From JAPKZH01 sp964537875 (GTDB taxonomy: Bacteria > Acidobacteriota > Aminicenantia > Aminicenantales > UBA4085): a DNA stretch of 18,149 nt. Positions 1 to 7,441 of the stretch are shown here, piece by piece; position 1 is the first letter of the stretch, and every line of letters starts with the position of its first letter. Under the pieces are notes generated by a model, which searched no databases, had not been told where the DNA came from, and saw nothing but the letters and a program-made list of their open reading frames with translations. The stretch covers positions 1-18,149 of the forward strand of contig CAZIDN010000067.1 of NCBI GenBank assembly GCA_964537875.1. The letters are read 5' to 3'. The position numbers and the translations under genes were made by a program.

Positions 1-54
1 ATGTCCTTGACATTTTCCAGGGGCCTTCTAAACTATAGGCATGAGGTATCGTCC

Positions 55-900
55 ATGAAGAAAATTCTGCTCGCAGCCGTTCTTCTCTCTTTATCAACGT
101 CCATGGCGTTTCCCGGGATATCGGTGAAACTGACGGGGGGGATGACCTATTTCTTTGACAACGACTACACCAAGGGCATCCGGGGCCTTTATGACTACTA
201 TCTTGACTCCTATGAGGGTGTGACAGGAAAGTTCAAACCGCTCAGGCTCGGCCTGAACTTCGGCGGCGAGGTCGCCGTTTCCCTCGGCGGAAACTTGGCC
301 GTCGGGTTCGGCGCTGCCTATCTCCGATGCTCTCGGGAAAGTGAGTTCGGCTATCAACTGCCCTATTTTTCTTCGCGGGATTCCCTAAAGCCCGATATCC
401 GGCTGATCCCACTGACCGTGAATATCCATTATTATGTGCCGGCGGGGCCTCGTCTGAAGGCCGACTGGTTTGTCGGAGCCGGGTATTACATGATGAAATT
501 TGACCACGACTGGTCGGTCACTACGGATTTCTTTTCTTACCACACGGAACAGACGTTTCGTACGAACAAGGGCAACCTGGGCTTTCAAGGAGGCCTCGGC
601 CTCGAATTCGAGGTCACCTCTCAAATCGCTCTGGTTTTCCAAGCCAGCGGACGTTTCATCAAATTTTCGGACCTCAAAGGCGATTTGAAAGAAAAAATCA
701 GCACCCTCAATGTCAATTGGGAGAATGAAACCAGCAACGCCCTTTTCTGGTTTTATGGACGCAACGAGGGCGGCGCCGCCTATGCCCAAGTCAGTTTTGC
801 CGAGACGAAGCCTTCCGAGACGGAATATTCCGCCATTAGAAAGGGGATCTTGGATTTGAGCGGGATCGCCGCCGGGATCGGCTTGAAATTCAGTTTCTGA
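55..900 (+). CDS. Outer-membrane beta-barrel protein (hypothetical, porin-like fold)
   Basis: Predicted 281-residue exported protein. It starts with a Sec signal peptide (MKK, then a hydrophobic stretch to about residue 18, followed by AFPG). The rest is alternating aromatic and small residues with many Gly and Tyr, as in membrane beta-strands, and it ends in ...LKFSF; a C-terminal Phe is the usual BAM-complex recognition residue of outer-membrane barrels. An upstream in-frame ATG at position 1 would add 18 residues, but the ATG at 55 has a GAGG at 43-46 with good spacing and places the signal peptide at the N terminus, so I prefer it. The stop lies 3 bp from the convergent nadB stop, leaving no room for a separate terminator. 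The ligand or role is not recognisable; it could be a structural barrel or a small-solute channel. Confidence 0.75.
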   Translation: MKKILLAAVLLSLSTSMAFPGISVKLTGGMTYFFDNDYTKGIRGLYDYYLDSYEGVTGKFKPLRLGLNFGGEVAVSLGGNLAVGFGAAYLRCSRESEFGYQLPYFSSRDSLKPDIRLIPLTVNIHYYVPAGPRLKADWFVGAGYYMMKFDHDWSVTTDFFSYHTEQTFRTNKGNLGFQGGLGLEFEVTSQIALVFQASGRFIKFSDLKGDLKEKISTLNVNWENETSNALFWFYGRNEGGAAYAQVSFAETKPSETEYSAIRKGILDLSGIAAGIGLKFSF

Positions 901-903
901 TGA

Positions 904-2475
904 TCAATCTTTTCTGAAGTGGGCGCCCAGGCTGGTCGGGTTGGCCAGGGCGGCATGGGTGATCATGAGGGCGACCAGGATTCCCTGGCGCAAGCCGATC
1001 AGCTTGGCATCCATGGCCGCTTCCCTGTAGAATTTTTCGATCCTGTGGAGGAGATATTCCAAATCGGCCTTGGCTCGCTCGAGCCTCTTTTGGGTCCGGA
1101 TGATCCCGGCATAGTTCCAGAGCGTCGAGCGGATCGTCAGCCAGTCCTGGTTGATCAGGGCGGGATCAATCGCTTCCTCGTTTTCGGGGTAATACCACTT
1201 ATGGATATCCGATTCCTTGTAGGGTGTGCTCCGGAGGAAATGGCCGGCGATATCCCGGGCTGCCCTTGTCCCCCAGACCAAACCTTCGAGCAGGGATGTC
1301 GAAGCCAGCCTGTTGGCGCCGTGGATGCCCGTACAGGAGACTTCTCCCACGGCATAAAGGCCTTTCAGGGATGTTTTCCCCCAACCGTCGACCAGCACTC
1401 CGCCGCAGCAATAGTGGGCGGCGGGCACCACGGGAATGGGCTCTTTGGTGATATCGATCCCGTACTCGAGGCAGGTTTTATAGATATTGGGAAATCTCTT
1501 CTTGATATCGACTTTGGCGTAAGAGGCCAAGTCGAGCAGGACATAGCTCGAGTTGCTGTTGGTCATCTCCTCGTAGATAGCTCTGGTCACTTCATCGCGG
1601 GGAGCCAGGTCTTTTTTGTCGCTGTATTTCTCCATGAACGTCCGGCCTTCCCGTGTCTTCAGCCGGGCTCCCTCCCCTCGAACAGTCTCGGAAATCAGGA
1701 AGCTGTCGGCGTCCCTGTGAAAAAGCGACGTCGGGTGGAATTGGACATATTCCATGTTGACGATCCTGGCGTTCGCCCGATGGGCCATGGCATAGCCGGC
1801 GCCGATGGCATCCCGAGGGTTGGAGGTGTACAGAAAGACGGCGCCGCAGCCGCCGGTGGCCAGGACGGTCCGATGGGCGAAAAATATTTTGACCTGGCGG
1901 GTCTTGTTATCAAGGACATAAGCGCCGATGCATTGCGGTTCACTGTAATAAGCGATAGGATTTTTGGTGTGGTGGGGGACCGTCAATATGTCCACGGCCG
2001 TGTGGTCTGTGAAAAGGGTCACCTTGGGAAACTTTTTCAAGGCGGCGATGAACCGTTCCTCGATGGTCCTCCCCGTCGTGTCCTTGATATGCAAAATGCG
2101 GCGCCGGGAATGGCCGGCTTCCTGGGCGTAGTCCAAAGAATCCGGAGCGCTGCGGGTGAACGGGATGTCCAGCTCCTCGATCAGTATTTTATCGACCAGC
2201 GGCTTGCTTTCCCTGACCAGGATATCCACCGCCTCCGGATGGCTGATGCCGTCGCCGGTTTTGATAATATCCTCTTTTAAAAGCTCGGGATAGTCGTCCT
2301 CGCCGAGAGAGACGATGCCGCCCTGGGCATAGAACGTATTGGAATCCTCCAACGTCGGACTTTTGGTGATGACGATGACGTCGAGCCCGCTCTTGGCCGC
2401 TTCCAGGGCGGCGCTGGCACCGGCGATGCCGCAGCCGATGACCAGGACATCCGTTTTGTATCGTTCGTTTTTCAC
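904..2475 (-). CDS. nadB: L-aspartate oxidase
   Basis: Flavoenzyme that oxidises L-aspartate to iminoaspartate, the first step of de novo NAD synthesis, in the cytoplasm. The 523-residue length fits the family. Visible motifs: the FAD-binding GxGxxG at residues 14-19 (GCGIAG), FYAQGGI near residue 50, HPTSL and SETVRGEGARL in the middle, PRDEVTRAI with the conserved Arg, and HYCCGGV plus GLYAVGEVSCTGIHGANRL near residues 355-390, the usual flavin-contact end of the fumarate reductase/succinate dehydrogenase flavoprotein superfamily. The C-terminal helical domain is present. The start is a GTG whose first four bases overlap the nadC stop (GTGA, 2472-2475), implying translational coupling. Fumarate reductase was considered, but the nadC neighbour and the LASTSLLEGLVWG segment favour NadB. 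Confidence 0.93.
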   Translation of the reverse strand: MKNERYKTDVLVIGCGIAGASAALEAAKSGLDVIVITKSPTLEDSNTFYAQGGIVSLGEDDYPELLKEDIIKTGDGISHPEAVDILVRESKPLVDKILIEELDIPFTRSAPDSLDYAQEAGHSRRRILHIKDTTGRTIEERFIAALKKFPKVTLFTDHTAVDILTVPHHTKNPIAYYSEPQCIGAYVLDNKTRQVKIFFAHRTVLATGGCGAVFLYTSNPRDAIGAGYAMAHRANARIVNMEYVQFHPTSLFHRDADSFLISETVRGEGARLKTREGRTFMEKYSDKKDLAPRDEVTRAIYEEMTNSNSSYVLLDLASYAKVDIKKRFPNIYKTCLEYGIDITKEPIPVVPAAHYCCGGVLVDGWGKTSLKGLYAVGEVSCTGIHGANRLASTSLLEGLVWGTRAARDIAGHFLRSTPYKESDIHKWYYPENEEAIDPALINQDWLTIRSTLWNYAGIIRTQKRLERAKADLEYLLHRIEKFYREAAMDAKLIGLRQGILVALMITHAALANPTSLGAHFRKD

Positions 2476-3323
2476 AATCGTCCTCGCTCCTGCTCCACGA
2501 ATTCCAGGCTCAAGTCCAGGGAGGCGTAGGAATGGGTCAGTCTGCCGATCGAAATATAGTCCGGTCCGAACGCGGCGATGCGGCGGACGTTTTTCAGGCT
2601 GACATTGCCCGACACTTCGATGGAAATTCGTCCCTGCACCCAGCCGATGATGTCCTTCATCGTTTTCGGCGGTATGTTGTCGAGCATGATCATGTCCGCT
2701 CCGGCCTCGACGGCCTGTCTGGCTTGGTCGAAATCCGTGACCTCGACTTCGATTTTGATTCGCCGCCCCACCTTTTTTCGGGCTTTTTGGATGGCGACCG
2801 GGATGTTTCCGACGAGACGGAGATGATTGTCCTTGATCAGGACCATCGTCGATAGATTCAGGCGGTGATTCTCTCCTCCCCCTGTCTGGACCGCATATTT
2901 TTCCAAAATCCTGAGGCCGGGCGTGGTCTTACGCGTATCCAGGATCCTGGCCTTGGTTCCTGAGACGGCATCGACGTATCCTTTGGTCGTGGTCGCAATG
3001 CCCGACATTCTCTGCAAAAAATTGAGGGCCGTCCTCTCCCCCTTCAGAATCGAGATCGAATGTCCCGAGACTTCGGCCAGGACCTGGCCAGCCTTGAAAG
3101 ATTGGCCGTCTCGAAAGAACTTTTTAAAAATGATCCGGGGATCGATCCTTCGGAAAACACGGCCGGCGACATCGATCCCGGCCAGGACGCCTTCCTGCTT
3201 GGCCAGGAATACGGCCTTGGAGACAGAACGTCGTGGGACGATATTTTCAGAAGTGATATCGCCCCGCGGCATGTCCTCCTTCAGGGCGGCCTCGATGACG
3301 GCATCGATCTCTTTTATTTTCAT
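2472..3323 (-). CDS. nadC: Nicotinate-nucleotide pyrophosphorylase (quinolinate phosphoribosyltransferase)
   Basis: Converts quinolinate and PRPP to nicotinate mononucleotide, CO2 and PPi, in de novo NAD synthesis. The 283 residues match the usual family length. Typical segments are in order: LKEDMPRGDIT at the N terminus, ERTALNFLQRMSGIAT, LDTRKTTPGLR and GGGENHR (phosphate and quinolinate contacts), LIKDNH, KIEVEV, MIMLDN and EVSGNVSLKNV, ending with the barrel phosphate loop ISIGRLTHS. An in-frame ATG nine codons upstream (3350) exists, but it lies upstream of a perfect TATAAT at 3339-3334, so the ATG at 3323 is favoured. There is no Shine-Dalgarno before it, which suggests a leaderless mRNA. 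First gene of a nadC-nadB unit; nadA must be elsewhere or absent. Confidence 0.93.
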   Translation of the reverse strand: MKIKEIDAVIEAALKEDMPRGDITSENIVPRRSVSKAVFLAKQEGVLAGIDVAGRVFRRIDPRIIFKKFFRDGQSFKAGQVLAEVSGHSISILKGERTALNFLQRMSGIATTTKGYVDAVSGTKARILDTRKTTPGLRILEKYAVQTGGGENHRLNLSTMVLIKDNHLRLVGNIPVAIQKARKKVGRRIKIEVEVTDFDQARQAVEAGADMIMLDNIPPKTMKDIIGWVQGRISIEVSGNVSLKNVRRIAAFGPDYISIGRLTHSYASLDLSLEFVEQERGRL

Positions 3324-3333
3324 TAGGAAAGGA

Positions 3334-3363
3334 ATTATAACAGATTTCACCGGCCGATGAAAA
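3334..3363 (-). promoter_or_regulatory. Candidate sigma70-type promoter for nadC-nadB
   Basis: On the minus strand, TATAAT (3339-3334, perfect consensus) follows TTTTCA (3363-3358, 4 of 6 matches to TTGACA) after an 18-bp spacer. Transcription would begin about 7 bases downstream, near the nadC ATG at 3323, so the message would be leaderless or nearly so. The -35 lies inside one arm of the inverted repeat at 3357-3443. Promoter assignment is by eye only. Confidence 0.45.
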
Positions 3364-3443
3364 GGAGGCCTGGAAAGGAAGAAGCCGAAATTTTCAGGCT
3401 CAATCCCTCATCGCCGCTTCGCTCCGTTCCAACCTCCTTTCAT
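3357..3443. repeat. Imperfect inverted repeat between divergent nadC and permease promoters
   Basis: Left arm 3357-3375 and right arm 3427-3443 are reverse complements apart from small insertions: both read ATGAAA(A)GGAGG, then a short variable part, then TGGAA. They are separated by about 50 bp. The left arm covers the -35 of the nadC promoter and the right arm ends about 20 bp before the permease -35, so the pair could be regulator half-sites or a transcribed hairpin. The binding factor is unknown. Confidence 0.4.
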
Positions 3444-3461
3444 TCCCCTAAAAAAAATATC

Positions 3462-3490
3462 TTGTTAACCAGGCAGGCTCTGGATATATT
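3462..3490 (+). promoter_or_regulatory. Candidate sigma70-type promoter for the permease operon
   Basis: TTGTTA (3462-3467) and TATATT (3485-3490) are separated by exactly 17 bp, with 4 of 6 and 5 of 6 matches to consensus, in an A/T-rich stretch. The predicted start of transcription is near 3497, which coincides with the ATG of the short leader ORF. This is the best-looking plus-strand promoter in the window, judged by eye. Confidence 0.5.
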
Positions 3491-3517
3491 AAGCGCATGA
3501 GCTGGAAGGAGGTCCCC

Positions 3518-3556
3518 ATGAACAGGCTTCAACGGATGGTCGCTCATGGCTGGTAA
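3518..3556 (+). CDS. Short leader ORF overlapping the permease start
   Basis: A strong Shine-Dalgarno (AAGGAGGT, 3506-3513) sits 5 bases before an ATG at 3518 that opens a 12-codon ORF, MNRLQRMVAHGW, ending in TAA at 3554-3556. An in-frame ATG at 3497, close to the predicted transcription start, would make it 19 codons. The permease ATG (3546) lies inside this ORF in another frame and has only a weak ribosome site of its own, so ribosomes terminating here could re-initiate on the permease. This is either a coupling/leader peptide or a chance ORF created by an unusually placed ribosome site; no amino-acid run suggests classical attenuation. Confidence 0.4.
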   Translation: MNRLQRMVAHGW

Positions 3557-4913
3557 GATCGCGGCGCTGGCCTCTCGCCTGGACCAGCTCTATGAGTTCG
3601 ACCGCGAGCCGGTCTCTTTAAATAAACTCCAATCGGGCGGAAAATTCGCCGGGCTTTTTGCCGGCGAGCACGTGGCGGCCACGGAATTCGTCATCGGCGC
3701 CTTCTTCGTCCTCCATGGGGTGACGGCCAAAGACCTCGTCTTCGGCCTGCTCTTCGGAAACCTCCTGGCGGTGCTCTCCTGGACTTTTATCTGCGCGCCG
3801 ATCGCCGTCCGGACGCGGCTCACCCTTTACTGGTACCTTCGAAAAATCGCAGGACCGGGCTTGACGGTTATCTATAACATCGCCAACGCCATCTTGTATT
3901 GCATACTGGCCGGCGCCATGATCGCCGTGTCGGCCACCGCGATCGGCCTGGCCTTTAAGGTCGAGACTCCTTCACTTTCCGACGTATTTCCCACCAGCTG
4001 GGGCTGGGTTTTCATCACCGTCGCCCTTGGCGCGGCTTTTACAGCCATGGCCATTTTGGGCTTTGAAAAGCTGAGCAAATTCGCCCAGGTCTGTTCGCCC
4101 TGGATCTTTGTCGTTTTCCTGGCCGGCGCCTTGGCGATGCTGCCAAAATTGGGCGTCCATGCCAACTTCGACAATTTCTGGGAGGCCGCCACCACCAAGG
4201 TCTGGAACGGGATCGCGGCCGCAGGCCAGGACAAGTTCAGCTTTTGGCATATCTTGTTCTTCGCCTGGTTCTGCAACCTGGCCATGCATGTCGGGCTCTC
4301 GGACCTGGCCCTATTCCGCTATGCGAAAAAGTGGACATACGGCCTGTTTTCCGCCTTCGGGATGTATCCGGGCCATATGCTGGCCTGGATCTGCTCCGGG
4401 ATCATGGTCGCGGCCGTGGGCCGCGAGATGAATCCGGGCCTGATGGCCTTCGAAGCGGCGGGCTTCGCCGGAGTCGTCGGCGTCCTGTTCGCGGGCTGGA
4501 CGACGGCCAACCCCACACTCTACCGGGCGGGGCTGGCTTTGCAGGTCATCACACCGAATTGGCCGCGATGGAAAATCACGCTGGCGGCGGGAACGCTGAC
4601 CACCATCATCTCCTGTTTCCCGATCGTTTTCATGAAACTGTTGGACTATGTCGCGATCTACGGGCTAGTCTTGATGCCCATCGGCGCCATCGTCTTCGCC
4701 GAGCACTGGATCCTGCCGCTGTTAGGAATCGAGCAGTACCGAGCCGAAAAATATCAGTGGATGATCAACTGGAGGGCTTTGGCTGTCTGGTTTGGGACGC
4801 TGGTCCTCTGCTTCTTTCTGCCCATTCATCTCTATTTTCGCTGGCTGCCCGGCTACTTGATCGCCCTTGTCGCTTATGTCCTTCTTCAGGCCATGAAAAA
4901 GAATAAAAATTAA
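3546..4913 (+). CDS. NCS1-family (cytosine/purine/allantoin-type) permease
   Basis: A 455-residue integral membrane protein with about twelve hydrophobic segments, resembling nucleobase:cation symporter-1 transporters (CodB-like). These move cytosine, purines, hydantoins or related compounds across the inner membrane with H+ or Na+. The N-terminal segment with EHVAATEFVIGAFFV and the following Gly-rich first helices, the mid-protein WFCNLAMHVGLSDLALF region, and AGWTTANPTLYRAGL are in keeping with this family, and the length is normal. The substrate cannot be read from sequence. The start at 3546 overlaps the leader ORF; no better in-frame start is visible. A 62-codon membrane-protein gene follows after 12 bp, suggesting an operon. 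No nucleobase-degrading enzyme is adjacent, so the context does not narrow the substrate. Confidence 0.8.
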   Translation: MAGKIAALASRLDQLYEFDREPVSLNKLQSGGKFAGLFAGEHVAATEFVIGAFFVLHGVTAKDLVFGLLFGNLLAVLSWTFICAPIAVRTRLTLYWYLRKIAGPGLTVIYNIANAILYCILAGAMIAVSATAIGLAFKVETPSLSDVFPTSWGWVFITVALGAAFTAMAILGFEKLSKFAQVCSPWIFVVFLAGALAMLPKLGVHANFDNFWEAATTKVWNGIAAAGQDKFSFWHILFFAWFCNLAMHVGLSDLALFRYAKKWTYGLFSAFGMYPGHMLAWICSGIMVAAVGREMNPGLMAFEAAGFAGVVGVLFAGWTTANPTLYRAGLALQVITPNWPRWKITLAAGTLTTIISCFPIVFMKLLDYVAIYGLVLMPIGAIVFAEHWILPLLGIEQYRAEKYQWMINWRALAVWFGTLVLCFFLPIHLYFRWLPGYLIALVAYVLLQAMKKNKN

Positions 4914-4925
4914 GGGAGCATCGCC

Positions 4926-5114
4926 ATGCAGCGCATCCTGTTTGGAACCCTAGCCATCGCCAGTCTTGCCCTTTGCCTGGTCTTCCCGATCCTCCATTTT
5001 CTGGGAAGGATCGAAGCCGACAGGTTCAAATCCGGATTCCTTTTTGCTTCCATCGCCTGGTTCATCTTTGCCACGCTCCGGGCCACCCGGAAGAAAAAGT
5101 CGTCAAAGACGTGA
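4926..5114 (+). CDS. Small two-helix membrane protein
   Basis: Predicted 62-residue protein with two hydrophobic helices (about residues 4-27 and 36-53) joined by a charged loop containing GRIEADRFKSG, and a Lys-rich C terminus (RKKKSSKT), consistent with a hairpin in the inner membrane. The ribosome site AGGGAG (4914-4919) precedes the ATG by 6 bases, and the gene starts 12 bp after the permease stop, so cotranscription is likely. I do not recognise a family. The tight spacing invites the idea of an accessory subunit for the permease, but nothing in the sequence proves interaction. Confidence 0.65.
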   Translation: MQRILFGTLAIASLALCLVFPILHFLGRIEADRFKSGFLFASIAWFIFATLRATRKKKSSKT

Positions 5115-5117
5115 GGC

Positions 5118-5210
5118 ATGCGGAACAGGCTGAAATTCCTGGTTTTTCTTTTGGCCGGCGCAGCCTGCCTTAAAGTCCGTCCCCTCACCCAGAAGATCGT
5201 CATCGAATAA
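5118..5210 (+). CDS. Tiny lipoprotein-like ORF (30 aa)
   Basis: ATG at 5118, three bases after the stop of the 62-codon gene, opens a 30-codon ORF ending in TAA at 5208-5210. The translation has a positive N terminus (MRNRLK), a hydrophobic core (FLVFLLAGAA) and Cys17, followed by only 13 residues (LKVRPLTQKIVIE). This is the architecture of a very small lipoprotein with a loose lipobox (GAAC, lacking the usual Leu at -3). The only ribosome site, GAGG, is one base from the ATG, so expression would depend on coupling to the upstream gene. It may instead be a chance ORF or a remnant of a lipoprotein gene. Confidence 0.35.
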   Translation: MRNRLKFLVFLLAGAACLKVRPLTQKIVIE

Positions 5211-5218
5211 AGTCCGAA

Positions 5219-5248
5219 TTGCGCTTCGCCGCTTTCCTATGATATAAG
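5219..5248 (+). promoter_or_regulatory. Weak candidate promoter for the M14 peptidase pair
   Basis: TTGCGC (5219-5224) and TATAAG (5243-5248) with an 18-bp spacer lie just upstream of the ribosome site at 5266-5275. The -10 matches at five positions but the -35 at only three. It is the best candidate in the 69-bp gap between the tiny lipoprotein-like ORF and the first peptidase. Confidence 0.25.
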
Positions 5249-5279
5249 CAAAAATATGTTTTCTTGGAAGGAGGGAGTC

Positions 5280-7427
5280 ATGAAAGACTATTTAAGAAAG
5301 AGCTGTGTTCTCTTCTGCGCGCTCAGCCTGTGTTTTGTTTTTACGCTGACCGCAGGCGCAGCGCAAAAAGTCCCGATCAGCTTCAATGATTACCACGGCT
5401 ATACGGGCGCCGTGAAATACATCAAAGACATCGCCGCGGTTTATCCGAACCTCACCGAGCTCCAGGAAATCGGCAAGAGCAACCTCGGCCGGCCGATCTA
5501 CGTGCTCACCATCACCAACACAAAGACCGGGACGACGGTCGACCGTCACGTCGAAATCCGACATCCGCGGAATGCGGAAATCAAAGAGGCGTTCCACCTC
5601 AAGCCCTATGACGGCAAGCCCGGCCAGTGGATCGACGGCGGCCTCCACGGCAACGAATATACCGGCGTCGAGGTCTGCCTCTATATCATCGATAAGCTTC
5701 TCAGCGGCTACGGCTCGAACCCGGAGATCACCAGCCTCCTCGACAACAAAGTCATCTATGTCTGCCCCGTCGTAAACCCGGACGGCGTCTTCAACAGCGT
5801 CGAGCGAGAGATCTCCCAGCGTGGGAATTGGGACCTGGGGGCGGCCAAGGACAGCCCGCGCGACCTCAACGGCGACGGGCACATCACCCAGTTTCGCTAT
5901 AAAGACCCGAAGGGCACTTCCGTGATCGACGATAAGGACCCGCGCCTCATGGTCCGGCTCGGTCCGAACGAACAGACGGCCAAACAACGCTATTCCGTTG
6001 TTACCGAAGGCCGGAGCGCCGCCGACACAATGCGCCCGAGAGACCAGGAGACCGGCCCGACGACCAGCATCGATGTCAACCGCAATTTCCCCGAAGGCTG
6101 GTGGACGGAGGAAGGCATGCCGGGAGGCACGGGCAGCTATCCGACATCCGCTCCCGAAGCGCACGCCCTGGTCGAATTCGCCGTCAATCACCGCAATATC
6201 TTGATGGTCCAGAATTTCCACACGTCGGGCGGGTTCACCTACCGGCCTCCCGGGGTCGGCCCCGATACGACCATGGCCGCCAAGGACGTCGCCGTCTATG
6301 ACCTCGTCCTCGGCAAAAAATATCTCGAGATCATCGGCGAGAAAGTCCCCGAAGCTTGGCAATATCCCGACCGGATGGCCGAATTCAAGGCCAAGCTCCG
6401 CGGTGCATCCCGCAACAAATACGCCTTCGAACGCGGCTATGAGATGCCCCGCGGCTGGATCATGGGCTATAGCGAAGAGCGCGACCAGCGTTACGGGTAC
6501 GGCATGGTCATCGACTGGTGGTATCAGCAATACGGCGCCTTCGCCGTGACGACGGAGCTCTGGAATCCCGGCGCCGATATCCCGGAATTTCCCAAGATCG
6601 ACTCCCAGGCGCCGGGCGGGCGCAATGAGCAGGAGCGCGCCTTGCTCAAATATAACGACGAAAAGTGCGGCGGCAAGCTGTTCGTCAACTGGAAGCCCTA
6701 CAAACATGCCGCGCTCGGGGAAGGCGAGATCGGAGGCTGGATCCCCAAATACAGAAGCAATGCCCTCCCCGGCGATCCGCTGAAATACGTCTGTGAGAAC
6801 CACTGGCAGTTTGAGCTGTTCCGGGCCGGGTTGCTGCCCGAGATCGCCATCACAGAGGCCAAGGCCAAGGTCCTCTATACGACGGACAATGCCTATGATG
6901 CGAAAGCCGTCGTCCAAGGCGATCAGGTCACGATCAAGAAAGGCGGCGGGAAAGGCAAATATAAGATCGTCGAAGTCACGGCCACGATCGAAAACAAGGG
7001 CAAGTTGGCCACCCAAGTCGCGAGAGGCGCTCAGCTCAACGGAAACAGGGATGACGTCGTCTGGCTCATCGGCGACCGGGGCAAGACGGGGTACCTCCAG
7101 GGTTCCCCTTGGCAGAGGCTGGGCGTGCTTGACGGACAGATGAAAATCCCCGGTCTAGAGACCGGCCCCGCCGTCGGTGGTCAGCGGGGAGGGCCCGGCG
7201 GGCCTGGCGCTCCGGTCACGGTAACCCCCCAGATGCCGCCCGGGATACCGGGCATGCCCATGGGCCAGCGTGGCATGGGCATGCGAGGCGGACAGCAACA
7301 GCCGCAGCAGACAGGTCCCAAGCGCGAAGTCAAATGGCTCGTCGCCGTCCAGGGCGACGCGGCGCTCAAGATCGTGGCCACATCGCAGAAGGGCGGGACC
7401 GTGGTCAAGGAACTCGCGGTCCGCTGA
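5280..7427 (+). CDS. Secreted M14 zinc carboxypeptidase with C-terminal extension (paralogue 1)
   Basis: A 715-residue exported metallopeptidase of the M14 (carboxypeptidase A-like) family, expected to trim amino acids from the C termini of peptides in the periplasm or outside the cell. A Sec signal peptide covers about residues 1-28. Zinc ligands are H123 and E126 (HGNE) and H314 (NFHTSGG); N267-R268 (DVNRNF) match the substrate-carboxylate contacts, and E426 in TTELWNPG is the catalytic Glu. An Asp-rich loop, DLNGDGHIT (195-203), inserted before the Asn-Arg motif resembles a calcium loop. Residues after about 540 form a beta-rich extension interrupted by a Gly/Pro/Met/Gln-rich segment (633-680). 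An in-frame ATG at 5256 exists, but the AAGGAGGGA at 5268-5276 points to 5280. The paralogue starts 14 bp downstream, so the two are probably one operon. Confidence 0.87.
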   Translation: MKDYLRKSCVLFCALSLCFVFTLTAGAAQKVPISFNDYHGYTGAVKYIKDIAAVYPNLTELQEIGKSNLGRPIYVLTITNTKTGTTVDRHVEIRHPRNAEIKEAFHLKPYDGKPGQWIDGGLHGNEYTGVEVCLYIIDKLLSGYGSNPEITSLLDNKVIYVCPVVNPDGVFNSVEREISQRGNWDLGAAKDSPRDLNGDGHITQFRYKDPKGTSVIDDKDPRLMVRLGPNEQTAKQRYSVVTEGRSAADTMRPRDQETGPTTSIDVNRNFPEGWWTEEGMPGGTGSYPTSAPEAHALVEFAVNHRNILMVQNFHTSGGFTYRPPGVGPDTTMAAKDVAVYDLVLGKKYLEIIGEKVPEAWQYPDRMAEFKAKLRGASRNKYAFERGYEMPRGWIMGYSEERDQRYGYGMVIDWWYQQYGAFAVTTELWNPGADIPEFPKIDSQAPGGRNEQERALLKYNDEKCGGKLFVNWKPYKHAALGEGEIGGWIPKYRSNALPGDPLKYVCENHWQFELFRAGLLPEIAITEAKAKVLYTTDNAYDAKAVVQGDQVTIKKGGGKGKYKIVEVTATIENKGKLATQVARGAQLNGNRDDVVWLIGDRGKTGYLQGSPWQRLGVLDGQMKIPGLETGPAVGGQRGGPGGPGAPVTVTPQMPPGIPGMPMGQRGMGMRGGQQQPQQTGPKREVKWLVAVQGDAALKIVATSQKGGTVVKELAVR

Positions 7428-7441
7428 TGAAGGAGCCTACC

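Noticed and set aside
1..54. Upstream start of the beta-barrel gene at position 1
   Set aside because: It would place 18 extra residues before a clear signal peptide; the ATG at 55 has a ribosome site with proper spacing.
919..2280. 453-codon plus-strand ORF opposite nadB
   Set aside because: Antisense shadow of a well-supported enzyme gene; its translation is low-complexity with no domain, signal or ribosome-site support.
5292..7016. 574-codon minus-strand ORF opposite the first M14 peptidase
   Set aside because: Long antisense ORFs are common opposite GC-rich genes. The translation is Asp/Val/Ala-rich without recognisable motifs, while the plus strand has a complete active site and signal peptide.
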